The notes under the pieces: generated by a model | What the model saw: only the letters and a program-made list of their open reading frames with translations | What the model was told of the DNA's origin: nothing | Database searches by the model: none | Shown here: piece by piece, positions 55,165-64,000 of the stretch | Layout of the letters: each line of letters starts with the position of its first letter | How positions within the stretch are numbered: the first letter of the stretch is position 1 | From: Adiantum capillus-veneris | Lineage: Eukaryota > Streptophyta > Polypodiopsida > Polypodiales > Pteridaceae | Reading direction: 5' to 3' | Length of the DNA stretch: 64,000 nucleotides | Assembly (NCBI GenBank): GCA_014529385.2 | Contig: CM043970.1 | Location: 46,462,779-46,526,778 of the forward strand | Translations under genes and position numbers: made by a program

Positions 55165-55348
55165 TAAGCTGGGTCTTAAGATAATCCCAAGTTGCAGCAT
55201 TAGGATCAAGATTGTTCTCTGTGCAATGGTCTCTTCCCCAACGCTTGGCTGTTTTCTCTAGTTTGAACTTAGCAATGATAGCTTTGTTTACTACTGGACG
55301 AATGAGCCAAATCAAAGTAGTCATCCATGCGCTCAATCCAATCTTCAA
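49706..55348 (-). CDS. 1880-residue chimeric ORF: gypsy gag piece / copia RT / copia gag-pol
   Basis: Open for 5643 nt. Residues 1-61: gypsy gag fragment (FKLEKTAKRW, NNLDPNAATWDYLKTQL). 62-587: copia RT with YVDD (359-362) and an RNase H that stops at EACKEAIW. 588-790: copia UBN2-type gag (ERPEGMAEDEWEELDELA). About 795-808: CYHCGKKGHMKRDC. About 878-883: protease IIDSGAS. 1002-1045: GAG-pre-integrase finger (LWHRRLGHM ... CEHCVYGK). 1060-1170: integrase core with Asp in HSDLCGP, Asp in RTDNGGEY and Glu in VAERMNRT. 1265-1790: second RT with YVDD (1562-1565). To 1880: complete RNase H ending DNPADLLTKGL. All catalytic residues are visible in the second set. Typical copia Gag-Pol has about 1300 residues in a gag-first order, so this one is rearranged. 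Confidence 0.9.
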   Translation of the reverse strand: MKIGLSAWMTTLIWLIRPVVNKAIIAKFKLEKTAKRWGRDHCTENNLDPNAATWDYLKTQLKMGYRLWDPESRKLIRSNDVHFNEAKFHAKPEKTEEIRRVVFREDGPSASTSRQHGQAQEQPIVAREAESVVVRRSERVSKPLDRYVPSLNYVMLTDCGEPSCYKEALQVVDSKKWQLAMQSEMTALHKNQTWKLVKLPQGKKALPCKWVYRYKITAHDSQPKYKARLVAKGFKQEQGIDFDEVFSPVVKMTTLRCFLALVAILDLVLHQMDVKTAFLHGDLDVEIYMQQPEGFVEKGMEHLVCQLLKSLYGLKQSPRAWYHKFHQFMLSQGYKHSEFDHCLYTKKAKDGSWLILILYVDDMLIAGKHLEEISALKSKMAKSFDMKDMGEASHILGMRIERDRSKKLIWLSQTEYIDKVLQCFNMEKGKALSVPLPPYVKLSKQDCPVSEEEKAEMDKIPYASAVGSLMYAMIATRPDIAFAVGVVSIYMSNPGKKHWEAVKGIMRYLKHTKSMRICYGSQDLSVRGYTDSDYAGDLDKRRSTSGYVFTLAGGAISWRSRLQDCVTQSTTEAEYVAANEACKEAIWQVLVQKKQVKPLKLKGERPEGMAEDEWEELDELACSTIMLTLAENVYFNVAEETTAYGVWQKLCGMYEKQSAASQIYWLKKLVDLKMKEGTAMSNHLNEFHTIFSQLTAQEIVFPDSVKAMFLLITLPDSWDTFCTALSNSVAPEGLTSANVEGSLLTEEVNRKNIDKGKGNSALVVQGRQQFKEKKGKKAQNRSKSRDSKSKDDIECYHCGKKGHMKRDCTKWKQEKGKTKSSEQDEKKISVKIEEVNVTGSGSDSDSGIAAGDIFLTSNLDSVFLTAEDGHAMSDWIIDSGASLHVSPHKEWFTSYMATKDYVRLGNEQVCDILGVGDVQLKFQNGSSLWLKNVRHVPAIRKSLISTGKLDDAGYVTVFGNSAWKISKGSMTVAHGSKSGTLYTLHVSEVKNHVINVIEQPSVSLWHRRLGHMSKRGMEILSHYGYLPGFSFQDFEFCEHCVYGKQTQEPHRSKRNRRDERLALVHSDLCGPMPSLSLGGAAYFCTFIDDYSRKVWVYFLKHKDEVLKVFKTFLQLVENQSGQKLKCLRTDNGGEYVSKAFQDFCETKGIKRELTAPYNPSQNGVAERMNRTIQEKVRSMLSNAELPDGFWAEAVATAVHLINRSPSRVLDKSAVAEMLWTGKAPLYKHLRVFGCEAYSHIPKEFRNKLEPKSKKCIFLGYGESGEMGYRLWDPESRKLIRSNDVHFNEAKFHAKPEKTEEIRRVVFREDGPSASTSRQHGQAQEQPIVAREAESVVVRRSERVSKPLDRYVPSLNYVMLTDCGEPSCYKEALQVVDSKKWQLAMQSEMTALHKNQTWKLVKLPQGKKALPCKWVYRYKITAHDSQPKYKARLVAKGFKQEQGIDFDEVFSPMVKMTTLRCFLALVAILDLVLHQMDVKTAFLHGDLDVEIYMQQPEGFVEKGMEHLVCQLLKSLYGLKQSPRAWYHKVHQFMLSQGYKHSEFDHCLYTKKAKDGSWLILILYVDDLLIAGKHLEEISALNSKMAKSFDMKDMGEASHILGMRIERDRSKKLIWLSQTEYIDKVLQRFNMEKGKALSVPLPPYVKLSKQDCPVSEEEKAEMDKIPYASAVGSLMYAMIATRPDIAFAVGVVSRYMSNPGKKHWEAVKGIMRYLKHTKSMRICYGSQDLSVRGYTDSDYAGDLDKRRSTSGYVFTLAGGAISWRSRLQNCVTQSTTEAEYVAANEACKEAIWLGRLVADLGIKLDMPELYCDSQSAIKLAKNPVFHSKTKHIDVKYHFIREVLEDKQIQLLKIHTKDNPADLLTKGLPGEGFVHCRELLGIG

Positions 55349-55496
55349 GAACTTTGCCTACATCTTTGTCTTCCCCGCTAAAATTCCCAGGTTTAGACTT
55401 GCAAAGCATAGCATCGATGTCTCTATTGATGATGGCGTGTTGAGGAACAATAGGTGCATTTACGTTAGTAGCAGCCACATTTCATCTAGGAGGCAT
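55165..55496 (-). pseudogene. Gypsy element F gag, N-terminal part
   Basis: The minus ATG at 55494-55496 (MPPR, TGA, then VAATNVNAPIVP) opens a gypsy gag. KPGNFSGEDKDVGKVLEDWIERMDDYFDLAH is visible in pieces in 55269-55478, then a frame change to the frame of the large ORF (FKLEKTAKRW ... WDYLKTQL). It stops at 55165 where copia RT begins, so only about 110 residues remain. The frame after the shift is the one that runs into the 1880-codon ORF. Confidence 0.82.
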
Positions 55497-56441
55497 GGTA
55501 ACTTACTGCACCATATCAACCAAGGTCACACTTAGCAAAATATTATATATATCAAAATCAAATTTTTATAGCCGCAAAAGACCAAAAAGGTACATAGTGT
55601 TTCTAGGGAGATACAGAAATACGAAAGGGTTCTATGAACCAATTCTTGGTTCCTACAATTGTGGTTCTACCATTATACTTGTTCACATCTCGGGTGTCAA
55701 AGTTCAACACTTCAACTTGTGCACTAAAAGTCACGTCTTTCTTTTCTTCCCCCTATGATACATCCTTGGGTGATAATCCATTAAAGCAATTTACACGAGC
55801 ATGTTGTTCATTTACATCATTTATGTAGAAGTATCTCTTCGAGTTCACTGCTATTGGTTGTGCTCGGGCAAAGTCACCAATGCACCTTAGTTTCTCGTAG
55901 TCATCAAAGGTAATGGTAACATTGGGAGGGTTGTATACTCTGATTATAACCTTCTCACAAAAGCCTTATCTTTGGTTTAGCATAAGGGCCTTCTTACTAA
56001 GTATGAGTTCACGACTCGGTATATCCAAAAGAGAGCATAAGTTAAGGTAAAGAACATATCCTTGCACTTTAACATCTCCTTCTTGGATTTTTTCCTTCAC
56101 CCAAAGTTGTGGGTTGGTCATGAACCTATCAGGCACTTGTGTTCGATGTTCAGGCTGAGCTTCAACATATAACTCCCCATGCTACATAAGTGTTGGGTAT
56201 AAGGTAAACTCTAGTCCCCTTTGAAACTCAAACCACTTTAATTCCTCAATGGAGACTGAATCCAACCGCATAATTGAAAAATATTCTTTGTGAAAAATCA
56301 CTTGGGAGTTTATCTAGACAATTTAAAAGATCCATCTAAAACAAAACAATGAGAGAGAAAACCTAGTACACATGTGAACCAGAACTGAGTCTATGCTTCT
56401 TTTATCCATCAAAATTTGATCTTTATGATTTCATTACAATA
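55497..56441 (-). pseudogene. Element F second upstream ORF (decayed)
   Basis: Between gag and the next ORF a minus frame reads protein-like for about 190 codons (55750-56330) with three stops: EELKWFEFQRGLEFTLYP, RTQVPDRFMTNPQLWVKEKIQEGDVKVQGYV, VIIRVYNPPNVTITFDDYEKLRCIGDFARAQP. It has no known family to me. Upstream of it, a TTGTTTTGTTTTAG/ATG at about 56340-56355 looks like a splice acceptor. It may be extra coding sequence of the element, as in Tat/Ogre-type gypsy elements, or a captured gene. Confidence 0.5.
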
Positions 56442-56945
56442 TTATGGGTGTCTTGGAGCTAGTTCTCTAAATATTCTTTTAACTCTCATCATAACAGGGT
56501 ATTCTCTCAGGTCTCCCACGCGATAACGTGATCTGTGGTTATCTTCTAGCTTTTCTTTTCCTATGACACCTGCAAGAGCTTCAAGCTTCTTAGAGATTTC
56601 GGCAATCCTTAACATTTGAGAACACATTGCCAAGTAGTAGAACATGTCTTCTTGGCCTAACCATATTATGAGTTGAAGTAGTATGAGGTTGGCAAACCAA
56701 TCTCTTGGACTGTCGTCAATATAGATGAAGAATTAACAGAAGTGTTCTTGGTGACGGGTAAGGTAACTACGATCAACACTCTTCCAACAAGTTGTGCTTC
56801 CAAGTATGCCAAAGACTTTGGTCCCAATTTCTAAGTAAAAGAGTTCCCATTCAGCCCTTGACAACCGTGTCGCCATATTGTTGAACACTATGGCCAAAAA
56901 CCCATTCCCTTGGCTAAAGCATTTAGACGTCACTCTGGGAGCCAT
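56442..56945 (-). pseudogene. Element F first upstream ORF
   Basis: The minus ATG at 56945 (MAPRVTSKCFSQGNGF) opens a 167-codon frame ending at 56442 with a single TAA near 56733. Notable pieces are LSRAEWELFYLEIGTKVFGILG, DSPRDWFANLILLQLI and LRIAEISKKLEALAGVIGKEK. It lies between primer site and gag, where Tat/Ogre elements carry an extra ORF1. I cannot assign a function. The last helix region is compatible with a coiled coil. Confidence 0.55.
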
Positions 56946-57191
56946 TTGTTACTACAAAACAAACAAAAAAATAAAATTATATCGCCGTTGTTGAACACTT
57001 CAACCACTTTACCATAACTCAAACCAAACACTCCCACTCTAGAAGACAAGTCAAACAAGTACCACCAACCAATGTTCCTTATAGATGCATCATGAATACA
57101 ATATCCTTTCTCAAACAACATGCATGAATGCGTGCATGATGCATAACTAATCCAACTAGTATCAAGCTTTAGGCTATCCCTATAATCTTAA

Positions 57192-57209
57192 GCATTGGCT
57201 TTGATACCA
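57192..57209 (-). promoter_or_regulatory. Primer binding site of element F
   Basis: Minus TGGTATCAAAGCCAATGC, two bases from the putative LTR end. It is the tRNA-iMet-like TGGTATCA core. Confidence 0.75.
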
Positions 57210-57211
57210 CG

Positions 57212-57482
57212 TGAGAGATGCCCCTCCCCGGGGTCTATGCACAAAATATACAATTTACACTTTTATACAATTTTCAATATACATAAGCCTGCGAAAGCAT
57301 TTGCATAGGGGAGGCGTTCTCAACACCCAACCAAGCATGGAGTTTAGGCTCTGAGCCAGACTACATCCAAAGGTACCTACTAGCGACTAATGCTACCCCT
57401 GAATGGGTGTTATGAATAAAAGCGTACTCAAGAAAAAATATAACATTGTGGAGGGTGAATATATGTGTACACCGCGTTGCGG

Positions 57483-57565
<83 letters not shown>

Positions 57566-58007
57566 AGTGGAGGGTGAAATAGAGTGCACAGAGACATGAG
57601 AAGATGACAACAAAGAATCTTTTAATGCCCATCTAAATGGAACAGGAAACCATGTATTAATGTAATGAAAAATTTTGGGTAAACCATAACATAAAAATGT
57701 TTATGACAAAATAACTAGCAGAGCACTAGACACTGTGTAGGGATCAACCATTCCTTCCATCCACTTCCTCTCTACTACGGATAGAGAGAATTTCACTTCG
57801 CCAGGAGCAAGCTAGAACACCTCCAACCTACCTGAGCCAAACATAAGCTAAGGCCGCTTCGCTTCCGTCCATGAACCCGAGCTCTGAAAGGATCCCAAGT
57901 ACTAGCAGGCGGTAGGGTATCAACACCAACCATACCAATTTAGGTGCCACGCCTCTTTGATGCCTAGCACCGGGTGTTTAGGCAAAGCCAAGGAAAAATC
58001 CCTGACA
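57212..58007 (-). repeat. Putative 5' LTR of element F
   Basis: The end next to the primer site (minus ...GGCATCTCTCA) is clear. The outer end at 58007 (minus TGTCAGGGATTTTTCC) is chosen because it gives TG...CA and a normal length of 796 bp. No second LTR exists in the window to confirm it. It contains a (GA)n tract at 57486-57560. Confidence 0.5.
57486..57560. repeat. (GA)n microsatellite
   Basis: About 75 bp of GA inside the putative F LTR. Ser-Leu ORFs across it are artefacts. Confidence 0.96.
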
Positions 58008-58124
58008 TGTTAGTTGTGTAGGTCATTCAACCCCGATGCACTAATCGTGTAAATGAGCCCAACAAAAAGAAGAAGACCTAGGCAACAACCCCGATCCATC
58101 AAAGCCAGATAAATCTTAGAATAT

Positions 58125-58349
58125 CTTTCTAAGATCTTTCCAATGATATGTTGGTTGAGAGGGTTTTGACAAAGCGATCATGGACTTCACCGGGTTGTCC
58201 ACTCATTAGGGAAAATTTGGACTCTCAAAGGGGCCCTATAAGGAGGTTTGACTTTGCCTCTCTTGTACAAAGTGGGCAACCTGGTGAAGTACATAAACGC
58301 TTTGTCAAAACCCTATCAACCAACATGTCATTGAAAAAATCTTAGAAAG
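58125..58349. mobile_element. Foldback element (225 bp)
   Basis: Left arm 58125-58203 pairs with right arm 58271-58349. The best parts are 58141-58176 with 58298-58333 (36 bp, two to three mismatches). The middle 58209-58256 carries a 48-bp motif (ggaaaatttggactctcaaa...) that appears twice more, inverted, at about 58630-58680 and 58690-58735. Confidence 0.8.
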
Positions 58350-59553
58350 TAGGTTCTAAATCCCTAAACTTCAACAAATTTGAAGTTGATTGAGAAGTTA
58401 TGGCCTTCCCACTTAAGCTGAAATGTGGGAAGAGATTTCATTTATAACATGGAGTTGTCACATCAAAAAATAGAATCTTCTAAAATATAAAGAATTTGTT
58501 GGCATGCTATATATCAATGGTTAGATCTCAACGATGACTACATTCTAAATGCAAATGGTCCAACAAGTTTTCTTTCATTTGTAAGAATTTTACCGTGCGC
58601 CCGTTTTGGACAAGAGGGAGAAAGTCAAAGTCCTTATAGGAACCATTTGAGAGTCCAAAATTTTCTTAATGTTGGACAAGTGAAACAAAGTCAAACATCC
58701 TTATAGGGCTCCTTTGAGAGTCCAAATTTTTCCTAATGATTAGTGTGCATATGTGAAGGTCCATTGTCTCTCGAAATTTTTTTCCGAGTCGATCAGCTCC
58801 CACAGTCCCATTGTTTGCTTCCATCTTCTGTATGGAAACTTCATTGACAAGCCTTGCTTTGTACTATCATAAATGCATACCAATTTTCACCAGTAACAAA
58901 GCACTCGCTATAACATAAGTATGGCTATATAAGAATATCTCTTGGAGTAAAGATCTAAAGATAAACACTCTTTATATACAAAAAAATTCAAGGTCCACAT
59001 GAATAGCTTCATATAGCTTCTTGTAAAAGATTCCTCCCACTCTACAAAGCTAGATGGAAAAATATATGAAAGAAAAACACACCAAATCATGCACACATTT
59101 TGAGAAACCTAAGAGTTGTAAATGATATAATCCAAAACATAACCAAAAAAGCTAAGATGTATGCAAAGACAAATAATGGTACTGCTGCAAATCTCTACAT
59201 ACAAGATGGAAACAAAACCAAATATGGTGAGTGACCAAAGCTACAACCACATTGGAAATATGAATGAAGCTCACATTTCTTAACAACACATATGCCGAAA
59301 AAAGCCTGATGATTGTACCAAAAAATGCTCCTATGCCAAATCTCCAAAATGATGTGGATGAGTCAAGGGAGATCATTTTAGTTCGAGATAAGGAAGAAGG
59401 ACAAAGGATGGTGTTGATGAAGATACTCTAGAACCAGCCACAGCTTCATGTCTATAGCTTTATGTAGAGGTTTGGAGGTGAAGCTGAGTGATCAACCTCA
59501 CCTTCACATCTGGATGAGGAAGAAGGATCAAGGAAGGTGTTGATGAAGATACT
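58350..59553. other. AT-rich stretch with two inverted copies of the foldback core
   Basis: 58630-58735 holds the two motif copies. The remainder, including the minus frames 58908-59096 and 59152-59376, shows no recognised domain. A 'tgttgatgaagatactctagaa' stretch near 59410-59432 repeats at 59536-59560. Confidence 0.5.
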
Positions 59554-59940
59554 CTAGAAGAGTGACAAGATCAATGGTGCTATGGTGTCGATGAAAACCC
59601 ACTTGTTCTCTTCAGCCCAATCACTCAATTTTCTCTCCATTATGTACCCAAACAACTTTTCCATAAGAGACCCAATCATTATAGTCTCATAGTTATTTAC
59701 ATTATTTACATCCCCTCCTTTATGCAAAGACTTGACCCAATTAATACTCAAATCATAAGGCATACCATGTTGAAGTGCAAGGGTGAACATATCACACATC
59801 CACTAATGTGTAAAATCTCCCATCAATTTAATCATTCCTAAATTGATACCTTGAATATCTCCCGCTTTGTGCGTGGCCAACTTTTTGAGCCCACCGCATA
59901 CATCCTCAATAGTAAAAAAAGAGGGCATACATGGGAGTGA
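59554..59940 (-). pseudogene. LINE reverse transcriptase fragment
   Basis: The minus strand reads IEDVCGGLKKLATHKAGDIQGI (59850-59930), then after a stop MFTLALQHGMPYDLSINWVKSLHKGGDVNNVNNYETIMIGSLMEKLFGYIMERKLSDWAEENK, given here in parts at 59600-59799. W-x-x-x-L-x-K-x-G-D-x-x-x-x-x-N-Y-x-x-I-x-I-G-S is the RT-1 block of LINE RTs. It is only this N-terminal part, without the YADD. It is unlike the LINEs at 11-20 kb (WSLSTIVPIFKSRDPMEPGNY). Confidence 0.8.
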
Positions 59941-61160
59941 ACCATAAAATGGCATTTTTCCAGCATGTGGTTGCTCATATAGTTTTCACAAGACTCATGT
60001 TATCAAAAACTCTCAACCCGCTTACCCCTCAATTTTATAAAAAATCTTCCACATGCACGTGCCTTTTCATTAGGAAGGGAATGGGGTATATGAGGGCCTC
60101 TTTATTTGCCATGAGATTAAACATGAGATTAAGGAATGAGAAAATGGAGGATTGCAAAGATTGAAATGGTAAGTGAGTGGTCAAACTTATAAGCCTAGAG
60201 GTGGAGGGTTCTTACTTTATTAATAAAATGAGAAAATTAATAAATTTGAACCTTTTTCCATAAAGTTGGAGTAAAACCCGACTCTTTCTCTATCTAGAGG
60301 CTGTTGACTCCCATCCCCCTCCCTCCTAAAAGGGGGTCTTTCGAAAAATGTGTTGACATTCTCTCTCCTCTTTACTCTCTCCAAGGCTGCTACATCTATC
60401 CTCTTTCCCCTCTAGCTATGAAACCTATATCTCCTTCTTCAAGTCCACTTTTCCCTCCAAATTTCTCTTGCAGTAGAGGTTTGAAACCTTCCTTCTCCAT
60501 TGATCACTCAACCTCACCTTCACACCTCTACAAACCGTTGTAGATCTACAACACTCACTAATTTTAGAGTATCTTTATCAACACCTCCCATCTCCAATGA
60601 TCTAGTCTCACCTTCACACCTCTATAGAAAGCTGTAGATCTACAACTCAAGCCCTCTTATAATCTCTGTGTCTAATAAAACTCACCTTCTCTCCTAGACT
60701 CAATACTAGACATGCCCATATACACCTATTGAGATAACCTCAAGTAATTATTAATATTATCAACTCGAATAATCCTGGCAGCCCTAACAATCCCAAAAGA
60801 CCTCCAAAATCTATCTGTCAAAGTTTTGAGCTCTAGATTTCTCCCCAAAGACGGGCTAAAATTAGCAATCAAGATGCCCAATCTTCACACCTAGGTAATG
60901 CTAAAGTTATTCCAATTTACTCTTCTTATACAGATACTATCCTAGAAGCTTATACAGTCTGGTACTATTGCCATAGCTTTAAGCTAGCGTCTACAATGAG
61001 CGTGCTTCCTAATGGAACTCATAAATATTATCAAAGCAGAATTAAGACTGAAAAAACAAGCTTAAACATATGGTACTAGTGTGACTAATTAGATGTATAT
61101 GCTCCTAAAACTCCCACGCATATCCCTAAATAATTGAATTTTGTTTCAAATTGTTAAAAT
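59941..61160. other. Non-coding; short dispersed repeats
   Basis: The sequence around 60486-60590 (gatcactcaacctcaccttcacacctct ... gtatctttatcaacacc) is related, partly inverted, to 59410-59560 and repeats again at 60600-60650. Otherwise nothing supported. The ORF 60304-60543 is Ser/Pro-rich chance sequence. Confidence 0.5.
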
Positions 61161-61330
61161 TGTTTTAAGTGTTAACATTCCTCCCCACTAAAATGTGAAG
61201 TCGTTCTCGAGGAACAACATTGATATGCTACACTTCATTTCTTTGTTAAACTAATACAGCTCTCTGGCTCTGCAACTACACTTTACAATATAATTTGGAA
61301 AAAATAACATTCTCCCCTTCTTAATTGCGA
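61161..61330 (-). mobile_element. Gypsy-type 3' end: polypurine tract and LTR start
   Basis: The minus strand has 'cctcgagaacgacttcacattttAGTGGGGAGGA' followed by TGTTAACACTT at 61177. This is the usual end of a gypsy element (polypurine tract then TG). The upstream minus codons to about 61330 may be the end of Pol but are not clear. The extent of the LTR to the left is unknown. Confidence 0.5.
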
Positions 61331-62390
61331 AAGGCCTCTTGAGCACAACATCCTAGAGCCAAAACACATTAACACCAGTGATTTTACTCAAAATATTATA
61401 AAACTTATCGAATTCCACACTCATTAAATTCACACATAGTCAAGGAAAATTGAAATGTACTAACCATAGTAAATTGGACAAACTAACTATAACAACTTAT
61501 ATCTTTGAAATAGCTAATTAGTTGCAGACATTATCAAGTCAAAAAACCCTTACTTGCCACTACTAAGAAGTACATACTAAACATGATTAGTTAACATAAA
61601 TATGGAAACCTCACTAGCTCTAGACATGAAATTTATTACTGTTTAATAATGAGAACATCCCCTTCCATGCTTAAGTCTCTACGGAGGTAGCATCATCCAA
61701 TCCTTAACATATGAGAACTATAATAACAATTACTTGAATAAAAGTCATGGCCTGACTTAAAATTTACATGATTTTTTAACAATTTCCATTTATTCATTTA
61801 TTGCAATCATTCAAGCGTCTTTTTAGTGTTTTCTCTTTTCTTCTTCTTTTTTAAAAGAGTTTTTTTTATAAAAAATCCACGTCGGACTTGCATCCATATT
61901 GTTTTTCATTCATTTTGAGATGCATTCCACACTCATTGCTACATTGACAAGGAATATCCTTTCATATTACACTTACTATCATGTACAATAATTGAATGTG
62001 GCTCGTGGGTCAAACACTAGAGACAGTGTTGCTTCCACCCACCTACCAAGCTTATACGGTGATAGTCACATGACATTGAAAAAATATAATTTTCCCTCCC
62101 TATGCCCATCATATGTGTAAAACATTCTAGTATACTTGTAATAAGCTAAGGTCAAGGTATAAACCCAACCATATAGACCTATTCCAAAGATGTTAAATTA
62201 TGATTAAGAGCATAAATATATTGAGCTAAAAATTAGTTTAGCTACAATACTTATATTAATTAGTCATCTCTACTATTCCTTTCGAATACCAATGAACTCA
62301 GTTTGGAATTCTTAACTAATAAGTCAGACAAAAGAATAGTAATTCAACTAATAATTTTTATTTTTCAACTATCAGAGTGTTGGGGGACAC
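61331..62390. other. AT-rich stretch without recognised feature
   Basis: No ORF above 60 codons. No repeat partner found within the window. Confidence 0.5.
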
Positions 62391-62961
62391 CAGATGCTAA
62401 AGGTTGGGGCATGAGGATGGGTGGGTCACTATCAACCTGCTAAAAATCAGAGAAAAAACAATCCCAAAGTTGAATGTAGAAGGCCTAGGTGCGGTACGGG
62501 CAGCACCGGAAAGCCTCATGCGCACCTGAGGAGGTTGGACTCCGGCAAGGAAGAGGTGGATCTAGGCTGAACAGGAACCGAGATCAAAACGCAGGGTGTA
62601 GAACCTCCCTGCAGAAAAACACTGAAGGCAGCTAGTAGAAAACGCAAGACCCTCAAAAACGCGGTGCAGTAGAACCTCCTTGCAGAAAAACACTGAAGGA
62701 AGCTAGTAGAAAACGCAAGACCCTCAAAAACGCGGTGCAGTAAGAGGTGAGAGAAGAGGCAATGGGGGAGGGACAGAAAGGGCAATGCAAGGGGAGAGAT
62801 GAAGAAGGTCCTGAAAGCTCGAAACGATGGCCTGAAGCAGACAAAATGTTGGGCATAAAATGCTGGCCTAAAACAGAGGAATGTCTTTGCCAGGAATCTC
62901 TTTGAAATGTCCTCCTAGCTGATGGCGATGGCAGAACAACATGCCTAGTTATTTGATACCA
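62391..62961 (-). other. Start of copia-type interior after 5' LTR
   Basis: The primer site (minus TGGTATCAAATAAC, 62948-62961) directly follows the LTR end. Downstream are GC-richer sequence with a 71-bp tandem duplication (62599-62669 and 62670-62740) and short minus frames with no copia gag signature. This agrees with a non-autonomous element. The left boundary (about 62391) is estimated from the change in composition. Confidence 0.55.
62599..62740. repeat. 71-bp tandem duplication
   Basis: 62599-62669 and 62670-62740 differ at only a few bases. Confidence 0.93.
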
Positions 62962-63462
<501 letters not shown>

Positions 63463-63718
63463 GGTCTGTGGCCTTCTGCCACTGGGCGTGCACTTCTGCG
63501 AGGGATTGTTGAGTCAATTTTTTTTTTGAATCCTTAACAATTTTAATCATCATCTTTGTTGCATCGTCAACCAATTGTCAACGTTCCATCTCTTCAATCT
63601 CATACTCAATTGGCAGAGGTGGGCCATACTCTTCTGATTGCTCATGAAAATCTTCTCTGCAATCTCCTCTCGCATTCGCAGATGCAAAAGAAGTCAATTG
63701 ATCTCTATTGGAATGCAT
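63463..63718 (-). pseudogene. Gypsy element H gag, N-terminal part
   Basis: The ATG at 63716-63718 gives M-x-SNRDQLTSFASANARGDC, equal to the gag start of A and B, then DDATKMMIKIVKDSKKKLTQQS and VHAQWQKATD up to the copia LTR. One stop follows EEMER. It shows the uninterrupted site (TTCGC at 63675-63679) into which B jumped in element A. Confidence 0.87.
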
Positions 63719-63859
63719 AAGTGTCACGAGAAAAGGATTAGATTTCCCAGTAGAAGAGAAATCGGCCGCGCTCTGATACCACTGTAACAAACTTGGACAC
63801 CCCAAGTCAAGATTCTACCGCGACGCAACAAAGATTTACTTCAAAAAAGTTCACAATTC
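63719..63859 (-). repeat. Gypsy element H leader, primer site and LTR end
   Basis: Leader and primer site (minus TGGTATCAGAGCGCGG, about 63767-63782), then the LTR end from 63783 (plus TGTAACAAACTTGG). Only about 77 bp of LTR remain before hAT-like sequence at 63860. Confidence 0.88.
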
Positions 63860-64000
63860 GTCAAGTAAGAAAAATCATTTTTAAAAAATAAACATCAAGG
63901 CATCCCTCTAAAGGGGATTTCGAATAATGTTGGGGGGGGAGATGTATCTGGACCATCCTACAAAATGAACCAAAATATTCACAACTGGTGCTCCATATTC
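63860..64000 (-). pseudogene. Second copy of the hAT relic (partial)
   Basis: 63861-64000 matches 47804-47945 base by base apart from scattered changes (common words 'caagtaagaaaaatcat', a G run, 'gtatctggaccatcctacaaa', 'ggtgctccatattc'). It continues beyond the window. Confidence 0.8.

Overview
The window looks like nuclear repeat-rich DNA of a land plant. This rests on plant-type chromodomain Ty3/gypsy elements, Ty1/copia elements, hAT fragments and tRNA-iMet-type primer sites (TGGTATCA...). I cannot name the species. The LINE family and the many long (AC)n(AG)n tracts hint at a non-angiosperm such as a fern or lycophyte, but that is only a guess. No intact host gene, rRNA, tRNA or CRISPR array is supported.

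Layout. Positions 895-28108 are one Ty3/gypsy chromovirus ('A', minus strand), proven by its two LTRs and a 5-bp target duplication CCTAG (890-894 and 28109-28113). It is the host of a nest. A 1467-bp solo LTR sits in its integrase (3172-4638, TSD GCAAC). A same-family gypsy element 'B' sits in its gag (21267-27484, plus strand, TSD TTCGC). A compound block at 8310-21081 splits the same gag. That block holds copia-type LTRs, an LTR fragment of the 30-kb family and two tandem LINEs, each lying between (GA)n tracts. Element A itself landed in an open reading frame with exon-like flanks (758-889 plus 28114-28176).

Positions 28114-30442 are mostly unassigned, with exon-like pieces and a hairpin. 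Positions 30443-35199 are a complete LTR element (TSD CAATG) with no pol: a large non-autonomous element with one unusual acidic-repeat ORF. Positions 35205-39725 are AT-rich with a decayed ORF, a hairpin and a MITE candidate.

Positions 39731-46213 hold two head-to-head gypsy halves, 'C' (integrase plus chromodomain, minus) and 'D' (gag to RNase H, plus). They have the same 171-bp LTR and the same flanking GAGGG, so they are best read as one element broken by a ~5-kb inversion. Positions 46667-48143 are a hAT transposase relic with an internal tandem duplication, and 48739-49420 a LINE ORF1 relic.

Positions 49486-55164 are a rearranged Ty1/copia element 'E'. It has an uninterrupted 1880-codon ORF in the order RT / gag-protease-integrase-RT-RNase H, fused at its start to the gag of a gypsy element 'F' (55165-58007). 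F carries extra ORFs between its primer site and gag.

Positions 58008-62390 are mostly non-coding, with a foldback element, a LINE RT fragment and one gypsy 3' end. The right edge has a copia 5' LTR inserted in another A-family gypsy gag ('H'), whose LTR is cut by a second copy of the hAT relic.
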